DNA of 64,000 nucleotides from Lutraria lutraria. Taxonomy: Eukaryota > Mollusca > Bivalvia > Venerida > Mactridae. Positions within the stretch are counted from its first letter, which is position 1; each line of letters begins with the position of its first letter. Position numbers and translations under genes: made by a program. Shown one piece after another: positions 51,501 to 63,384 of this stretch. The notes beneath the pieces were generated by a model. It worked only from the letters and a program-made list of their open reading frames with translations, did not search any database and had not been told where the DNA came from. The stretch spans positions 41,013,137 through 41,077,136 of the forward strand of contig OZ026833.1 in assembly GCA_964023205.1 (NCBI GenBank), read 5' to 3'.

Positions 51501-54500
51501 CTAAGTCACACTAGCACCTAACTACCAGAGTACTAGGTCACACTAGCACCTAACTACCAGAGTACTAAGTCACACTAGCACCTAACTACCAGAGTACTTG
51601 GTCACACTAGCACCCAATTATAATGATATTACTACTAGAGTACTAGGTCAAACCTGTACTTTATTACAAGAGTACTAGCCTAAGGTCAAACGTGTACATT
51701 AACTACCAGAGTACTAGCCTAAGGTCAAACGTGTACCTTAACTACCAGAGTACTAGCCTAAGGTCAAACGTGTACCTTACCTACCAGAGTACTAGCCTAA
51801 GGTCAAACGTGTACCTTAACTACCAGAGTACTAGGTCATGCTAACACCAACTGCCGGAGTATTAGGTCACATAAAAAACACTACTTGGGCATCAAATAAA
51901 CTAACCCAGCATCGGATTAAATTAAAACCTTAATTCATGAGTACTAAATAACCATATTACACTCTTGCTTGTCTACCATTTGACCCAAGCATATCGAGTA
52001 CACCTATTTGATAATCTGCACCTTCCAGTTAATAAATTGTATAAAGTAAGAACTGAATGTATATAACCTGACAATGGATTTGAACGGAATACGACATATA
52101 GATATGTGTTTGAGTCCGTTTTTAATGTAGTCCAATCAAACTATCTGGAACGCTTATGTGACATGAAACACTGTTTTTAATACCTTTAGTTATACATAAT
52201 GCTGACACGTGACTGCCGGAATACCAGATTACACAAACACCCAACTACATGAAAGACATATGGATCCAACATAACAATTATTTCGGTTAGACAATCAGAG
52301 TTATCGAAGTATACAACTATCTGACTATCATACTTCAGTGTCTAAAGACCTTGCACTTTCAGAGAGTGGTGACGTGGAATCGGATTGTACAGTCAGCAGA
52401 CTGTCAAATTAACAGTATGTTCTGGCACCGAATTACAAACACGCTAGAAAATAGCATTACAATAACTTACAAAGATAGACACATATAACCCAGGTATCTA
52501 TTCTGTTTCTGGATCAACCGTTTTATTAACGTGTACGAGAGCACAGAATACAGAAGACGAGAGATTTACGAGTTTAGGTTCCTCTGAACTTTTTATGTTT
52601 GCTTACTAATTTTACATTGTTATGTGTCTAAGTGTCAAATAAATCTGTCTTTCACTGTTGTGCTCATATTTAAAAAAAAATGTAAAAACATATGACTTAT
52701 CTGCAGTACTCGTATAATTAGTTTTCACAAGTTGCCAACATTCTTTATTCTACCATCACTTGGAAACACGTGTAGCGGTATTTTACACACAAATACATTC
52801 CTAACTGATTGTCACGGTGCACAGATAATTATATTCGGATAACAATGATTTATGATGACAATGGCGATGATTTTCTACGTATTCATACGCTTTAAAGGCG
52901 GAGAATAATAATGAAAATAATGCAAACGATCAAATAATTGTTTGGAATATTCCCGTAGTCCAGTTTGAAATACAAAATGAAGACTTTGACATTTTCGCGC
53001 GTTAAGTAATAACTTATTTTAGCAGCTATAATTGTACTTAGCAATAAAACGAATTTATACGTTTTAAAAATAGGAGTTTATTTTTTTCTATAATATTATA
53101 TGGCCCGCACTTGACTTTAAACATTTCAGAGTGTATCAAACTAAATCATGAACTGACTTTCTTTGATATTTAACGTTTTATATCAGATGATGGATTATAA
53201 AGATGATAAGTACTGGCTACCATATTTTATTTCAATGAAAAATCGTATCTAATAACTCAAATACAGGTATATACAGCTGAATATATTATCGGAGACGTCA
53301 ATATTGTATTACTCGATCTGATTTCTTAAAATCGTGTTATGTTCGACACATTTTAAAGGATGTTCTTCACCCCTATATATAAACCATAGATGCATATCAA
53401 ATAGATGTCCGCTAAACATTTTTTTTTTCAATAAATATTTTTCTTTCGAATTTTTGAAGATAAGTAATCAACAATTGTATTGTATAACCTAACGTCAATT
53501 TCGATAATATACTGGCAAAAATCTAATTAAAATAAGGTTAATTCTATGTTAAATTATTATCCTCGTGGCTTCAAACCTTCCATGTTCTGATTAAAACATC
53601 CACTTACATGTTAAAAGCATTGGTTTCAGTCTGTCAATGGAATCTTATAGAAAAGAAAAAAGTTAGCGAAAAAAAGCCCGAATTGAAAAAATTGCCTAAC
53701 CCATAAACCCATTTTATTCAGATTCATTTAAATAGCACGTGACCCTGTTAAAACAAACGAAAAATCAAACGAAACGTAATTAAAAACGCGAATTATTTAA
53801 ATCTTCTCGCACAATATAATTTAAGTGTAATTGCAAATTTAATTACTTAGGACTTCTGCGTCTGTTTTTTTTCTGTTTAATGTGAACTGTTTGTTTAAGG
53901 GACGCCTGTTTCTTAGAAAAAAATAGTAATAGCATTTTAACGAATTAACATTTAAATCCACTGCTTGCAATACTCGGAATCCTAGACTCTTTGATGTCGA
54001 TGCAGAGATACATAGTTGTCTGTGGGAAATATTGTAATTCAATAATGAACACTGATACTATCGGTATCGGAACATCTGCTAGCGTAGGAAATATTAATGT
54101 TTCCACGGACGTAGGAACAGTTGCCCAATATCTGTAAAAAAACTTCGAAGATCAGCCCAGATACAAGTTTAATATCGGTCTTATTTCAAATTTAATATTT
54201 AAAATAAATCAAGGATGTAAGCTGAAATAACATGACGAACACGAAAAAGTTTTCAGTTTATGATCACAGTTGGATTAAAACAAGAAGTCACAAGAGGTAT
54301 TTTTGATGCACAACAAGATGTATGAAGAAGTTGATATCAAAAGCGCAGACATCACAAACGAGGAGATAATGATCTTATTAAAATCCTATCGCAGTGAACC
54401 TTTGAAGTTTGGGGTCAATTGGGTTAGTCAAGCATTCTTTACTGACTGCTGTAAACTATGTTAATACTGAAATCTGGTACTACTGTTATGTGATACGATT

Positions 54501-57170
54501 GTTACACTTTGTGGGAGGCAAAGCAGAATCCATTAACAGGGCATAGGTGAATCCGATACAACAATTACCAACCAAATTAGTGACATTGATAAGGCTACCC
54601 ATGTTTTAACATTCAATTGAAAGTTTAAAGTAAAGTTTGTCAGATCTAAGAGATCTTCAGGATCTCATTTCGTTAATAAAAGTGAAATTATTAATCAGTC
54701 GGTATGAAATGTGATGAAATAATGGTAGGTATGAACGATGGAATAAGTCACAGACTAGGTTATGGCTCATGCGATATATGAAAGCGCGTTGAGATCCACT
54801 CTGCTGGACACAGTAATACTTTAACTTTAAGTAGTATTAAGGTACTTATTACTAGCAGGCTGACTGGCACTAACGCAACAATGCACCAATTTTTACAGTG
54901 AACATGCCTTGATACATAGCTTATGCATGATTACTTAACAGAAGGTGACACTGAGAAAAAATTTTTTTTCAATCCTATAAAATTCATAAAACGTATTTTT
55001 TGGTAGCATGAATTTTTAGTTATCATTATTGTCTATCAAAGTTTTGACACCCTTGACATAAAACTCGTGAATGAGTATTATTGTTTATACTATATGTACA
55101 TTGTATATGTAAAATAAACACGGGGAAAATGACATAAAAACCGTACCAAATTGATTCTTGAATGAATAAATTAACGTCAAAATCATTTCTTAAACCGTAG
55201 ATTTAATGTTTATACATTTAACAGAATTTTTGATAATTTGGCAATGAGAGTATTACGAACTTCCGGATATCTATTTATGCTAGATAACATAAAGTATCTG
55301 ACAGTCTTATCAGTGCAATCAAAATCATCGCAGACATTTAGATGCACAATCGTGGAGAGTAATGTTGAAATAAAAAACAATAGTTTTATCTCAATAATCT
55401 AGCCGATGATTTTGGAATGTGCTTGTTGATGTTGCTGCATTATGGCATGAATGCTAAGCTGAAAAAAAATGGTGACATTTCAAATTGATCGTTTTATTGC
55501 AGTGGGAAATTTTGAATTTGAAGAACTCTTAAAATATTAGCTTCATTGTTTGGAATTCAATTGTAAGTTCATAATGTTTAACACATGTATTGGGATCGAT
55601 AGTGTGAGTAGCGACACACTCATAGTCGCATTGGATCTCAATCCGCAAAAACGTCATTGCTTTAAATGCGAAGAACACATCATCTTACTATTGATGTTTT
55701 TTTTCTACTATGGTTGGCTATGTTTCCAGTAGTAATCACATCCATTGTCCCGAATGCATGCACATCAAGCTACAAATACTAAGTCGTACAAATTTCTGTT
55801 TATTTTACTGGCTTACCCCAGTTTTCCCTAAACGATTTATTAGGCCCGAAGAACAGCATATCGACATTCTTACTTTCTTACCTTTCCACGTGCTTTCAAG
55901 AACGTTGACAAACTCCCCTACCTACCAATTATTCTGTTTTAATATAACCGGAAACAAACAATTTACGTCTAAATGTGAACTACTGGAATATATAAGCCTC
56001 AGTTATGTTATGGAAAAATATTAACTAACTACTTCATAAGTGGCCGCGGTTATGGACCAGTGGTTAGTGCGCTTGATTTATAACCCGGCGATCCGGGTTT
56101 GATACCCGGTCGTGGCTGGTCATACCCTCCCATGGAAACTTAACACAAATCCTCCGCATGTGGAGTGGTTGTCGGTTCCTTGTGAAAGGGTAAGTTAGTA
56201 CAGGCGAGAATACCGCCCAGCAAAATTAGTTACGTGAATCAGCAGCCGAATATGACTGAAATATCGTTGAAAAAGACGGCTTTAACCAAATAAGAAACTT
56301 CATAATTATCGTTATACTAGGAATACAAATAGTTTAAGTTCATATAGATTTTAACTTTTTGAGGCATTTGGAGTTTATTTTTAATGATTTGGGTCGTACT
56401 TGAAATTACAAATCGAAGACTTGATATGATTGAATAATCTGTAAGAAGAATTCAAGAATCTATATAATCCACATCGTCTATATCATCTAGTTCTAGATCG
56501 CAATAGTGAACGTTGTGATATACGAGAAACAAAAAGATGTGGAATTTATGGATAAGAGTGTTGATTATCTATATCGTTTGTTTGTGGGAGTCTCTGACAT
56601 GTTTATCATAATGTTATACAGTCACAACACAGACAGTCGGGGTGTGCCAACTGAAACAACCGTTTTCTTTTTCATACAAATCATGCTGAAAAAAACAGAA
56701 GATACTTTACTTGGCACCAGTAAAAAGGCTTTATATAATGTAGTCATCGTCTTATGAAAAAACACTTTGTATCTTTTCCTGTTTTATTATTTATATTGCA
56801 GAATACGTCTCTTAATATATAGTGTAGTAAGCAATGTTTTCCAGTAGCAAAAAGGAAATCATCTATAATCGAAAAAATACACACGACCAACATTTAACGA
56901 CATCGCCAATGCCATGCTCACCACAGAGCTTCACTGTGCTGTAACCATTCTAGTAATGTCTAGAGATCCTTTGCTTGAAGCAATTCTAAACGTGGAAGCT
57001 TTATCGCTTCGAAATATTCAGTTAGAAGTTCTGACTTACCCGTAAGTCGCAGCATCGTTCTGGTATTTAACAGCATTTCTTTTGGACTTTTTCGCAAATT
57101 TCCAGGCCGCCCGCACTTCACTACAGAGTAGAAGACCCACGAAGCATAATGAAAAACACCAGCATCGCAT
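36324..57170 (-). CDS. TGFBI/periostin-like secreted matrix protein (EMI + 4 FAS1), 656 aa, complete
   Basis: Twelve coding exons: 57170-57040, 45279-45116, 44421-44256, 42334-42175, 41721-41644, 41366-41147, 40682-40473, 39492-39355, 38816-38650, 38050-37914, 37086-36930 and 36566-36324. All junction phases agree, giving 1971 nt ending in TGA. Residues 1-21 are a signal peptide. GPNVCAIQEVYGTGEKFY (44 on) opens a Cys-rich EMI domain to about 98. FAS1 domains follow at about 103-236 (LHYHVVPG), 237-376, 377-515 (NGIIHVIDRVLTPP) and 516-648. Length and domain order match vertebrate TGFBI (about 683 aa) and the periostin core. Known members are secreted, bind collagens and integrins and act in adhesion. 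No RGD motif and no GPI or transmembrane segment was seen. The C-terminus ends ECDCKLDPHPS, without the long periostin tail. Confidence 0.95.
36930..37086 (-). CDS. TGFBI-like exon 11: FAS1-4, first part
   Basis: Residues 524-576. GLEFAEITELLLDQERSFTV then FVPTDQAFNKLPEWQFDALF, the H1 box of the fourth domain. Donor GTATGT. Confidence 0.92.
37805..37890 (-). repeat. tRNA-like remnant in intron
   Basis: On the minus strand, AGCTCAAATGGTACAAT resembles an A box and GTGTTCAAGCCCTGGTC a B box. A diverged SINE head, not a functional tRNA gene. Confidence 0.4.
37914..38050 (-). CDS. TGFBI-like exon 10: FAS1-3 H2 and start of FAS1-4
   Basis: Residues 479-523. NGIIHVIDRVLTPP is nearly the vertebrate TGFBI sequence, followed by YDFIKEAEDLR. 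The donor GTTGGT is unusual. The nearby GTAGCT, four bases on, would put the next exon out of frame, so the weak donor is the one used. Confidence 0.9.
38108..38342. mobile_element. 235-bp MITE with long TIRs and 5-bp target duplication
   Basis: The left arm CACTGTGTGGTAGCACTGTA runs to about 38196. The right arm is its near-perfect inverse (38258-38342). GGTAT flanks both ends (38103-38107 and 38343-38347). It lies in the intron between exons 9 and 10 of the TGFBI-like gene. High arm identity suggests a recent insertion. Confidence 0.9.
38650..38816 (-). CDS. TGFBI-like exon 9: FAS1-3, middle
   Basis: Residues 423-478. LPKERRLELNSDPVLFEEIF to IMNIGKIMKISVHRE. It lacks a Y-H motif (IFDYSLSIGKV at that place). 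Acceptor GTTACAG, donor GTAAGA. Confidence 0.88.
39355..39492 (-). CDS. TGFBI-like exon 8: FAS1-3, first part
   Basis: Residues 377-422. SIARELRLTKFLQLSYEAGL, then MTLFAPSDDAFSG, H1 box of the third domain. Donor GTATGT. Confidence 0.92.
40208..40437 (+). mobile_element. SINE family A, full-length copy
   Basis: A tRNA-like head GCCTCCGTGGTCGAGTGGTC (A box), with B box GTGGGTTTGAGCCC about 45 bases on, then a ~150-bp body and a tail rich in AAAC/AAACG. It lies in the intron before exon 7 of the TGFBI-like gene. The head resembles a Ser/Leu-type tRNA with a long variable arm (inference). Confidence 0.8.
40473..40682 (-). CDS. TGFBI-like exon 7: FAS1-2, second part
   Basis: Residues 307-376. 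ALIRRHTTRGIYCSTAVYD, then LDGTRMKMQCKKNG and GNGIIQLINKIQLP (H2). The two Cys fall where the TGFBI second FAS1 has them. The usual Tyr of the Y-H motif is replaced (RRHTT). Confidence 0.9.
41147..41366 (-). CDS. TGFBI-like exon 6: FAS1-2, first part
   Basis: Residues 234-306. FSQFIQVLYTSEMFETLRED, then GPFTVFAPSNYAFSRLNP (H1 box). Donor GTATTC, phase 1 out. Confidence 0.92.
41644..41721 (-). CDS. TGFBI-like exon 5: FAS1-1, H2 motif
   Basis: Residues 208-233. TVNCAKVVRSNVLASNGVIH then LIDQ, the FAS1 H2 box (N-G-V-I-H-x-I-D). 26 codons, phase 0 on both sides. Confidence 0.92.
42175..42334 (-). CDS. TGFBI-like exon 4: FAS1-1, middle
   Basis: Residues 154-207. ALSLLHYHVVPGWHHSDYMK holds the FAS1 Y-H motif that is implicated in integrin binding in relatives. 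Donor GTGAGT, acceptor TTTCAG. Confidence 0.92.
43862..43914 (-). repeat. tRNA-like remnant in intron
   Basis: On the minus strand CTCTGTGGCGCAATTGGTAG is a good A box (the usual TGGCGCAATCGGT type). The 3' half has lost its B box. Confidence 0.4.
44256..44421 (-). CDS. TGFBI-like exon 3: FAS1-1, first part
   Basis: Residues 99-153. LRETMTDLGLTQFPKLL, then ESGAYTVFVPIDGAFNKLT, the FAS1 H1 motif (T-V-F-x-P-x-x-x-A-F). Acceptor TTTTTAAG, donor GTAAGT. Confidence 0.92.
44591..44784 (-). mobile_element. MITE-1 copy, reverse orientation
   Basis: About 194 bp. The left end TAAAGTATTTTCAGTAATTT and the right end ATGATTCCACAGTA match the reverse complement of the other copies. It lies between exons 2 and 3 of the TGFBI-like gene. 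Confidence 0.75.
45116..45279 (-). CDS. TGFBI-like exon 2: EMI domain
   Basis: Residues 44-98. PNVCAIQEVYGTGEKFYPDC, then KKVCGQ, VRYECCCGYG and EGCPA give the Cys pattern of the EMI domain of TGFBI/periostin. There it mediates multimerisation and matrix contact. Acceptor ATTTCAG, donor GTAAGT. The YECCC triplet has one Cys more than the family's YECCPGY. Confidence 0.93.
45709..45944 (-). mobile_element. SINE family B
   Basis: Same order as the copy at 35443: CTTAACCAGTACTAACCACA, then a TAATTTAACATA block, GTCACGGAC, and GAGTTCGAACTCACAGCCTC ending in the tRNA-like head. It is in intron 1 of the TGFBI-like gene. Confidence 0.75.
47395..47725 (+). repeat. G/T/A-only minisatellite with ~93-bp higher-order unit
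   Basis: Variants of GTGTAGTGGGGTGAAGTGAA, GTAGAGTTGAGTGTAGA and GTGTGGTGGAATAGAGTG recur. The block GTGTAGTGGGG starts near 47453, 47546 and 47639. The plus strand has almost no cytosine across about 330 bases. It is in intron 1 of the TGFBI-like gene. Confidence 0.9.
50390..51870 (+). repeat. 1.4-kb minisatellite of alternating 32-bp units
   Basis: Two related 32-base monomers alternate over much of the array: type 1, CTAGGTCACACTAGCACCTA..., and type 2, CTAGGTCAAACTTGTAACTT.... Together they make a 64-base higher-order unit, with roughly 40 monomers in all. At 51660-51830 a ~39-base variant (AGTACTAGCCTAAGGTCAAA...) is amplified four times. Both edges are diverged. In intron 1 of the TGFBI-like gene. 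Confidence 0.92.
51871..56039. other. Rest of the 11.8-kb first coding intron, nothing recognised
   Basis: No exon, transposon end or tandem array recognised. Open stretches at 55550-56024 have no recognisable domains. Confidence 0.35.
56040..56293 (+). mobile_element. SINE family C
   Basis: tRNA-like head GGACCAGTGGTTAGTGCGCT (A box) and GATCCGGGTTTGATACCCGG (B box). A body follows, and a tail CGAATATGACTGAAATATCG and GTTGAAAAAGACGG. Distinct from families A and B. Inside intron 1, upstream of the EMI exon. Confidence 0.8.
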
Positions 57171-57174
57171 TATC
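57040..57174 (-). CDS. TGFBI-like exon 1 (first coding): signal peptide
   Basis: An acceptor-like TTTCAG precedes the exon at 57175, so an upstream non-coding exon probably exists; it was not located. ATG at 57170 starts MRCWCFSLCFVGLLLCSEVR, a hydrophobic signal, then a Lys/Arg-rich stretch (KFAKKSKRN). It ends ATYGG (split), donor GTAAGT. The split codon completes as Gly at GPNVC of the next exon, exactly as in TGFBI. Confidence 0.85.
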
Positions 57175-60100
57175 CTGAAACAGGTCGAAACAATGATAAC
57201 ATTAGTTCTATCTTGTAAAATCAGAAGACCTCGTTAATACGCTGCCAGAAGTGTTAGCATTTTTTGTGGAAATTGTAAGTAAAGTCTAAATGCAAAAATC
57301 TGTTAAGAGATTAAATGCATTGCACGACGGCATATTGAAACACTGGTTCATAAGAGATCCTTAATTAAAACCATTCACAATTTACAAATCAAAAATAAAT
57401 CACCCAAGTAGTATTTTAACAAAACATTTGAATCTATTATGTTATCTTGCAATCGGATTGTGAAATTCGTAAGGTTAATATATAAATGAGAAATTTACGC
57501 TGAATACTGTTGAACGAAGATACTATCACTTTGATTGCTATTCATGCCGTGTAACTCGTTGCTAGATACTTTAATGAATGGAAAACAGGGTCAGACGAAC
57601 ACGTGAACAATCTGAACGTTTCAATTGCTATATTTTACAAGGTTGGAAAGTAACAGAATAGTCTGAACAGCATGCGTACATGTGTCTGGAATATTAAGCA
57701 ACCATGACTTATACGAAATATTGCAAAATTTGAATTTAAATCCACATGGAAGAAAAAATCATCGAAGCATAAATGGTGTATAAATTCGCATACCATACAA
57801 AAATGAATATCTTAAAAGTTATTAATTGAAATGAATATAAAAGTCCGCTCTCTGTGTATGGAAAAATGTTCAGTTTATTAAGTTGAGTACAAATAATTCG
57901 TTTTCCGTTGTAAGTATCTCCTGTGCGGTAAAATCACCAAATACATTGAGTGAACCATGTAAGATGCCCATCTGAAGAAGGGGTTATACAGAAGTCAACC
58001 ACTAAGATTACAAAATTAGATATACGACCTACCCGAATATGTAAAAACATGTGTTTTTATCTTAAAGAATACTCACACTAACAAATGGCGAATACTTGAT
58101 GCATAACGCACATGAAACAACATTAAGAGACAGACGTGTGGTTAATGAATAGAGAAGCGATGTGGAAAACCTTGTTAAAAATGCATCATAAGACGGGCGA
58201 GACGGACGAGGTTTTATTGTAGGGGAACCAGACGTCGGGATTCCTCTGATACTAATTGCTATACATCAAACATATAACAGGCTTGGTGATAACAAATGTA
58301 GACTAAATTACATTTCTGAAATTCACGCGAGGCCATATGATACTGGGATGTACAATGAGAACTATTGTATTTGTTGGTATCGAGTTCCAAACCGCTTTTT
58401 AACGGTAAGCTAGTTATGGCTGGTAGAGACATTTCAAATACCAATAATCAGTGCTCATGTGTTACCCTCCAGTATTAGCTGTTGCACCGCTATATCTAAC
58501 CCGCTGTTTACGGTCAGCTTTGTCGCCAAAAGGACATTATTGTTGAGGTGGTTGAATCATTTGGTTTAAATGTAGGGAAACTATTAAAACCTGTCAATAA
58601 TGAATGGTTATTATAATTTGGCGGTCCTACATTGGTTGCTGACATGTTTTGCGTGTCATTTACAGATCGTAGATACATTAATTTGAACGTAACATGTTCA
58701 GTCAAATATGACAAAATAAGTCTAATCTTAAAAAGATCCCCCCGCCCAACCGACACCATTCTTGATGGGCAATGTGTTGAAACCTCTTGCGCATGTGCTT
58801 ATTACATTTAAATTACAAATGTACATGTATATGCTTTATTATTATGTGTATTGGCTCCTATAGTGCCTTGGGAAGTGTTCGTACTAACATTTTTTATTCT
58901 TTCTTATGTACCGTTTGCATTCGTCTTAATAAAGTATACATCTTTTTTACATAAACTTATAGAACCGGTAGCATCCTAAACTTTATTTAAAACAGGGTAT
59001 GCTGATATACCACATTGACACACGTCTTCAAAATAAACAAATTTCGCTAAATACATGGAATGCGTCCAAAATGTTTAAAATGTTTTAAAATACGGCAAAA
59101 ACTGATCATAGCATTTCTGAGTCAATACTGAACCAGATTTGTACGCATTGCAATACGTGTATATAGACCCAAACATAAAGTATTTTCCGCGTAAGTATCT
59201 TTTGCGATTTAAATTATCGTAAAAAGTAGTTTATGCATTAAAAACCTTTGGTAGCTGAATATATAACTTTTATCCCATTCAATAGAATTAAAATGCTCAT
59301 GTGGTTCGCTTACATCTTTGACATTTCTGTCAAAAGTTTATTCAATGCCGAAGTAATGTATTCATTAAGCATTTATTTGATGTAGATTAACCAGTTCAGT
59401 GTCGGGTGATCCATGGACAACAAGCGAACCATGGTACTCTCTAAGATGGACAAACAATTGGTTAGAAACCGATACACGCCCGTCACCTAAACAGTAAAAC
59501 GACCCTCGCCAAAAGATGAAAGAGTTTTTTATACGCGTCATGCGATAAACGATAAACGAACAAAAAAGGGACGAAGGCCAGTCTCATATTTCACACGAAT
59601 ATCGCCCATTTTAGTCACGGTCAGTCGATGAATCTTAGCAGTGTCAAATCATTTAGAAAGACATTAAACAACTGTGAATTACTAATGAGAATAAACAAAC
59701 CATAAACTTAACACAGTATCAGCTTACAGACAATTTGTGTGGGGCCCTTTTGAACAAGGACGTTTTACATCAATTTTATGACCAAGCTCCGTCACTTTCA
59801 GAAAATTTATTCTAAAATCATTCACATGGTCATTAAAAAGCCATATTTTTAATGGTATGTTTCCTTCTTTCACGATAATTCGATAGGTGAATGTAACAAT
59901 CTTATTCAAAATCGCGTTTCCATTTACTTATACATCTACATATATGAGCTAGTGGCCGTAGTCACGGGTTAGAGTTCCGGGGCAAGGCACTTGTTCTTGC
60001 ATGACAACTTTACTGGCGACGTTGCCACCAAAGGCACTAGAACTGATCTTTGTGTCATACGTGGACAATGCTTAGAGAATGAGAACGTGTGTACAGTCTG

Positions 60101-63100
60101 AATTAAGACCCAGTTACGAATAAAGGCCATTCTTTTTTAATCCGTCATTGTTTATTTAGACCAAAATTACCTGCGAATAAAGGCAACCTGTCAATAAAGG
60201 CCATGGCTTGTTTTACCCAAGGCTGGCCTTCTTTCACACTTTTGACGGTATATCAAATCAATTTGCTATCAGACTGTACGTTCGATCATTTTTGGAATCT
60301 GTTGAGCTCTGTCTTAAACCCCAAAATGATATTGTTTAGATAATTGGGCATGCCATGCCTTCACCGATAATTTAAGATGTAGTTTAGATTTAATGGTTAG
60401 GCATGGAACGCAAATTGCAAAGCATGAAAACGTTTACCTCCTGATGTTTGCATACTTTGGGGGGGGGGATATTTTACGTTTTTGTAACAGCAAAAATGAT
60501 AATATTTAAAATCATGTCCAAACACTTCAAACTTAACGGCAAATTGTGTTCAAACACTTTAAAAAGATTATCTAGTTCTTAAAACTGTTTGGCTATGATT
60601 AGGTAGAATAATTATGATAAGAGAAACACATTATCACTTGAGAAAATTTCATAGTGATACGTATCACATAAGTTTCTAAATTGCATGTCATTGCAAATTT
60701 GCGATTAAGACCACCAGGCGAAGGTCAGAGTATTTATCAAGTTATCAGAATTTTTACTTAAAATCCCATCGGAACTGTGGCCCTATCATGGAAAGAAATT
60801 GTTGACATACGAGTATGAATACACGTCTGATTAGAATAATGTGTTTTTGAAGATAAATGTAAAATGTCAAAGATTGACAAGGGTCAAGACAAGGCGAACT
60901 TGGTGACATGAAGGAACTATTCGAGTTTAAAATTATCGGAGTCGTCTGGATAAGAAGTCAGTCCGGATTTTCAAACAAAATACAGGTCTACGTCTATAAT
61001 TAACAAAACTTAAGTCATAATTGGTCTTCCCTTTCCTATTAATGCTAACATTCTTTATATTGTCACTAACAGAATAATCACAGTTGAAGTTAGCATCCTG
61101 TCAATAATTTTGACAAAACAGCCATACCGGTTTCAAAGTAGACATTTCAACTACATAGCATTTTTGTTAAGAACTAGATATTTGTCAGGAATTATTTCTC
61201 AAATTGGAGAGCATACATAACAACATTCAATGCACATACATTATCCTATCTAATAACACAGAATGCTCGATGAATCTTGTGTTATATATACATTGAATTC
61301 AGAAGTTATATCCGTATAAATCAGGAAATCCTTGTGGCGTCCTGAGATGCACATTATGTACAGTATAATCCCTAGGCTGACATGATGTTTATTCATCTAT
61401 ATTAATTAAAACATAGAGAACGGTATTTTGCAGAGGCAATATATTCCATTAAAAAAAACACATTGGTTATTAACGGTAAATCATTATTTTTCAAAATATA
61501 TGTTTTGATTATTTTACTGTTAATGTACAGTTATTGTTCGTATGATGCTCTGAAGCATTTATTTGTTCTGGGAGGTCCGTCCCGTATGCTTAATTCACTG
61601 TAACAAGTTATAACATAAAACCTTACAATGATTGTGTCTTACTTTATATGTTGTGATACTATTAGTGCATGTAGTAATTATAACGGACAGGTGGTTTTGT
61701 TATCAACGTAGATCTGATATGTTATTCTGAGTGATGTTGTTACATGCCGTGACAAGACGTTTACACGTATTGGTTTGTAAACGCTGCAGTTGCATTGCTA
61801 TCAAACTCTACTTGTACGGTGCTTACAATTACACTGAAGTCCTTATTTTTTAAAAACCATTTGCAGGCACTGAAAATAACACAGAAATGCCCATATTTAT
61901 TAATCAACTGTAGAACATTTGCAGTGATATTTTTAATAAATGCCCAGTGTTATGTGAAAGAGACAATGTCTATAGAGTGGCTCATTGGGCCAATATGCGA
62001 AAAGTCAGGTCCAATACGAGGAAACTGAGCCAAAACGACAATAGTAGAGGGAAATTAGAAGAAAACGACAAGTAAAAGACGTCGGCTAATACGGACAAAA
62101 ATCAACAATACGGGATTCCATGCATTTAAGAAACGATTCAAACAAAACTCTGTGCTTCGAAATATTCATACATAGTGGACTGCGAACTACTGGGCGCGTG
62201 GTGTTTACATGGAAATTGATACAAACAAGGAAGAAAGTAAATCTTAAAGAAGACCAGGTACCACAAAACATGTACGAGTCAGTGACCCGTTCTATGGATA
62301 CATGATCTAAGCGAAGATAGAATTTTAGATTCTTATCATTTGCCCTTATCCTTAAAAGGAAATGAACTAAATGTTAATTGTGTTGAATTTTTGGCGTTTG
62401 ATTGCTTACTGTTGAGAACAAAAGATTGACATGAGAAAACTTCTGTTTTTCGTTTAAAAAGGTCAACCAGCGCTATAATATGTCGATGAAACAACACCAA
62501 CTCTAGCAAGAGCTTGCATAGTCAACATTAATCCTAAAGCTGCTGAATTTCCAGAATGGACATGTCCAAATTCCACTTTGAACCAGTCTATCATCAATTT
62601 AAAGCATCTTAGAGCCTGGTCAAACAATCAGGCTGTAAAGGCTCGTCTGGCTCTATCCCGGTGACAAAAGCTTTGAAGTTTCGTTTACAACATAGTAAGG
62701 GTTAACCCCTCCGCAAAATAGAATATATTTGCATTTGTCAGTAATGAGAGACAGAATAGGAAAATTAATGATTCTAGAGTAGGTGGTTCACGAATTAATT
62801 GGATCAGACTGTAGATGTAAGGTGGCGTATCTTCAACAACCCGCTACCAGGTTTAATTTAATAATCCCTTGTTCACGGTCGTATCTATATCCGCAAATGC
62901 AGGTACATGTATATCAAAACGATGATCAAGTGTACGAACATGGAACGCCGAGTAAAAATTTATGTTTAATGCAAAACTATTCACACGTTTTAATTGACTT
63001 TTTGTTGATGGAGATTTAAGATTAAACATGTGAGTTTTATTTGGCTAATTTCTTAAGTTAGTTTTTATCATAAATTAGAAATACGAGTCATCCAAATTTA

Positions 63101-63380
63101 AAGATCAAAAGGTCCTTTTGGTGAGATTTCTTTTAAGTGTCGATGTAATTTGTTTATTGCGTAACTCAATACTTTGGAATGAATTCACTTAATTTCTACT
63201 AAATTAAAAACTTTCAGCTTGAAGTAATGTAACTAGTTTGTCACGGTTCGTATTGTATATATAAACCTCTTAGTATATTTGACAGCTAAGTCGTGAAATT
63301 TGGACTGATGGGTAATGGATGATTTTATGTTCAAGATAGCATAGCGGAATTTATCCTCATTTTTACGCATATTGATAATC
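57175..63380. other. Upstream flank of the TGFBI-like gene, nothing recognised
   Basis: Must contain the promoter and probably a non-coding first exon, but no convincing donor-plus-TATA combination stands out. A G-run lies near 60460. Confidence 0.35.
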
Positions 63381-63384
63381 AATT

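Noticed and set aside
55550..56024. Overlapping open frames of 60 and 104 codons
   Set aside because: No domain, no splice or start context, compositionally like the flanking intron, and wrong strand for the surrounding gene.
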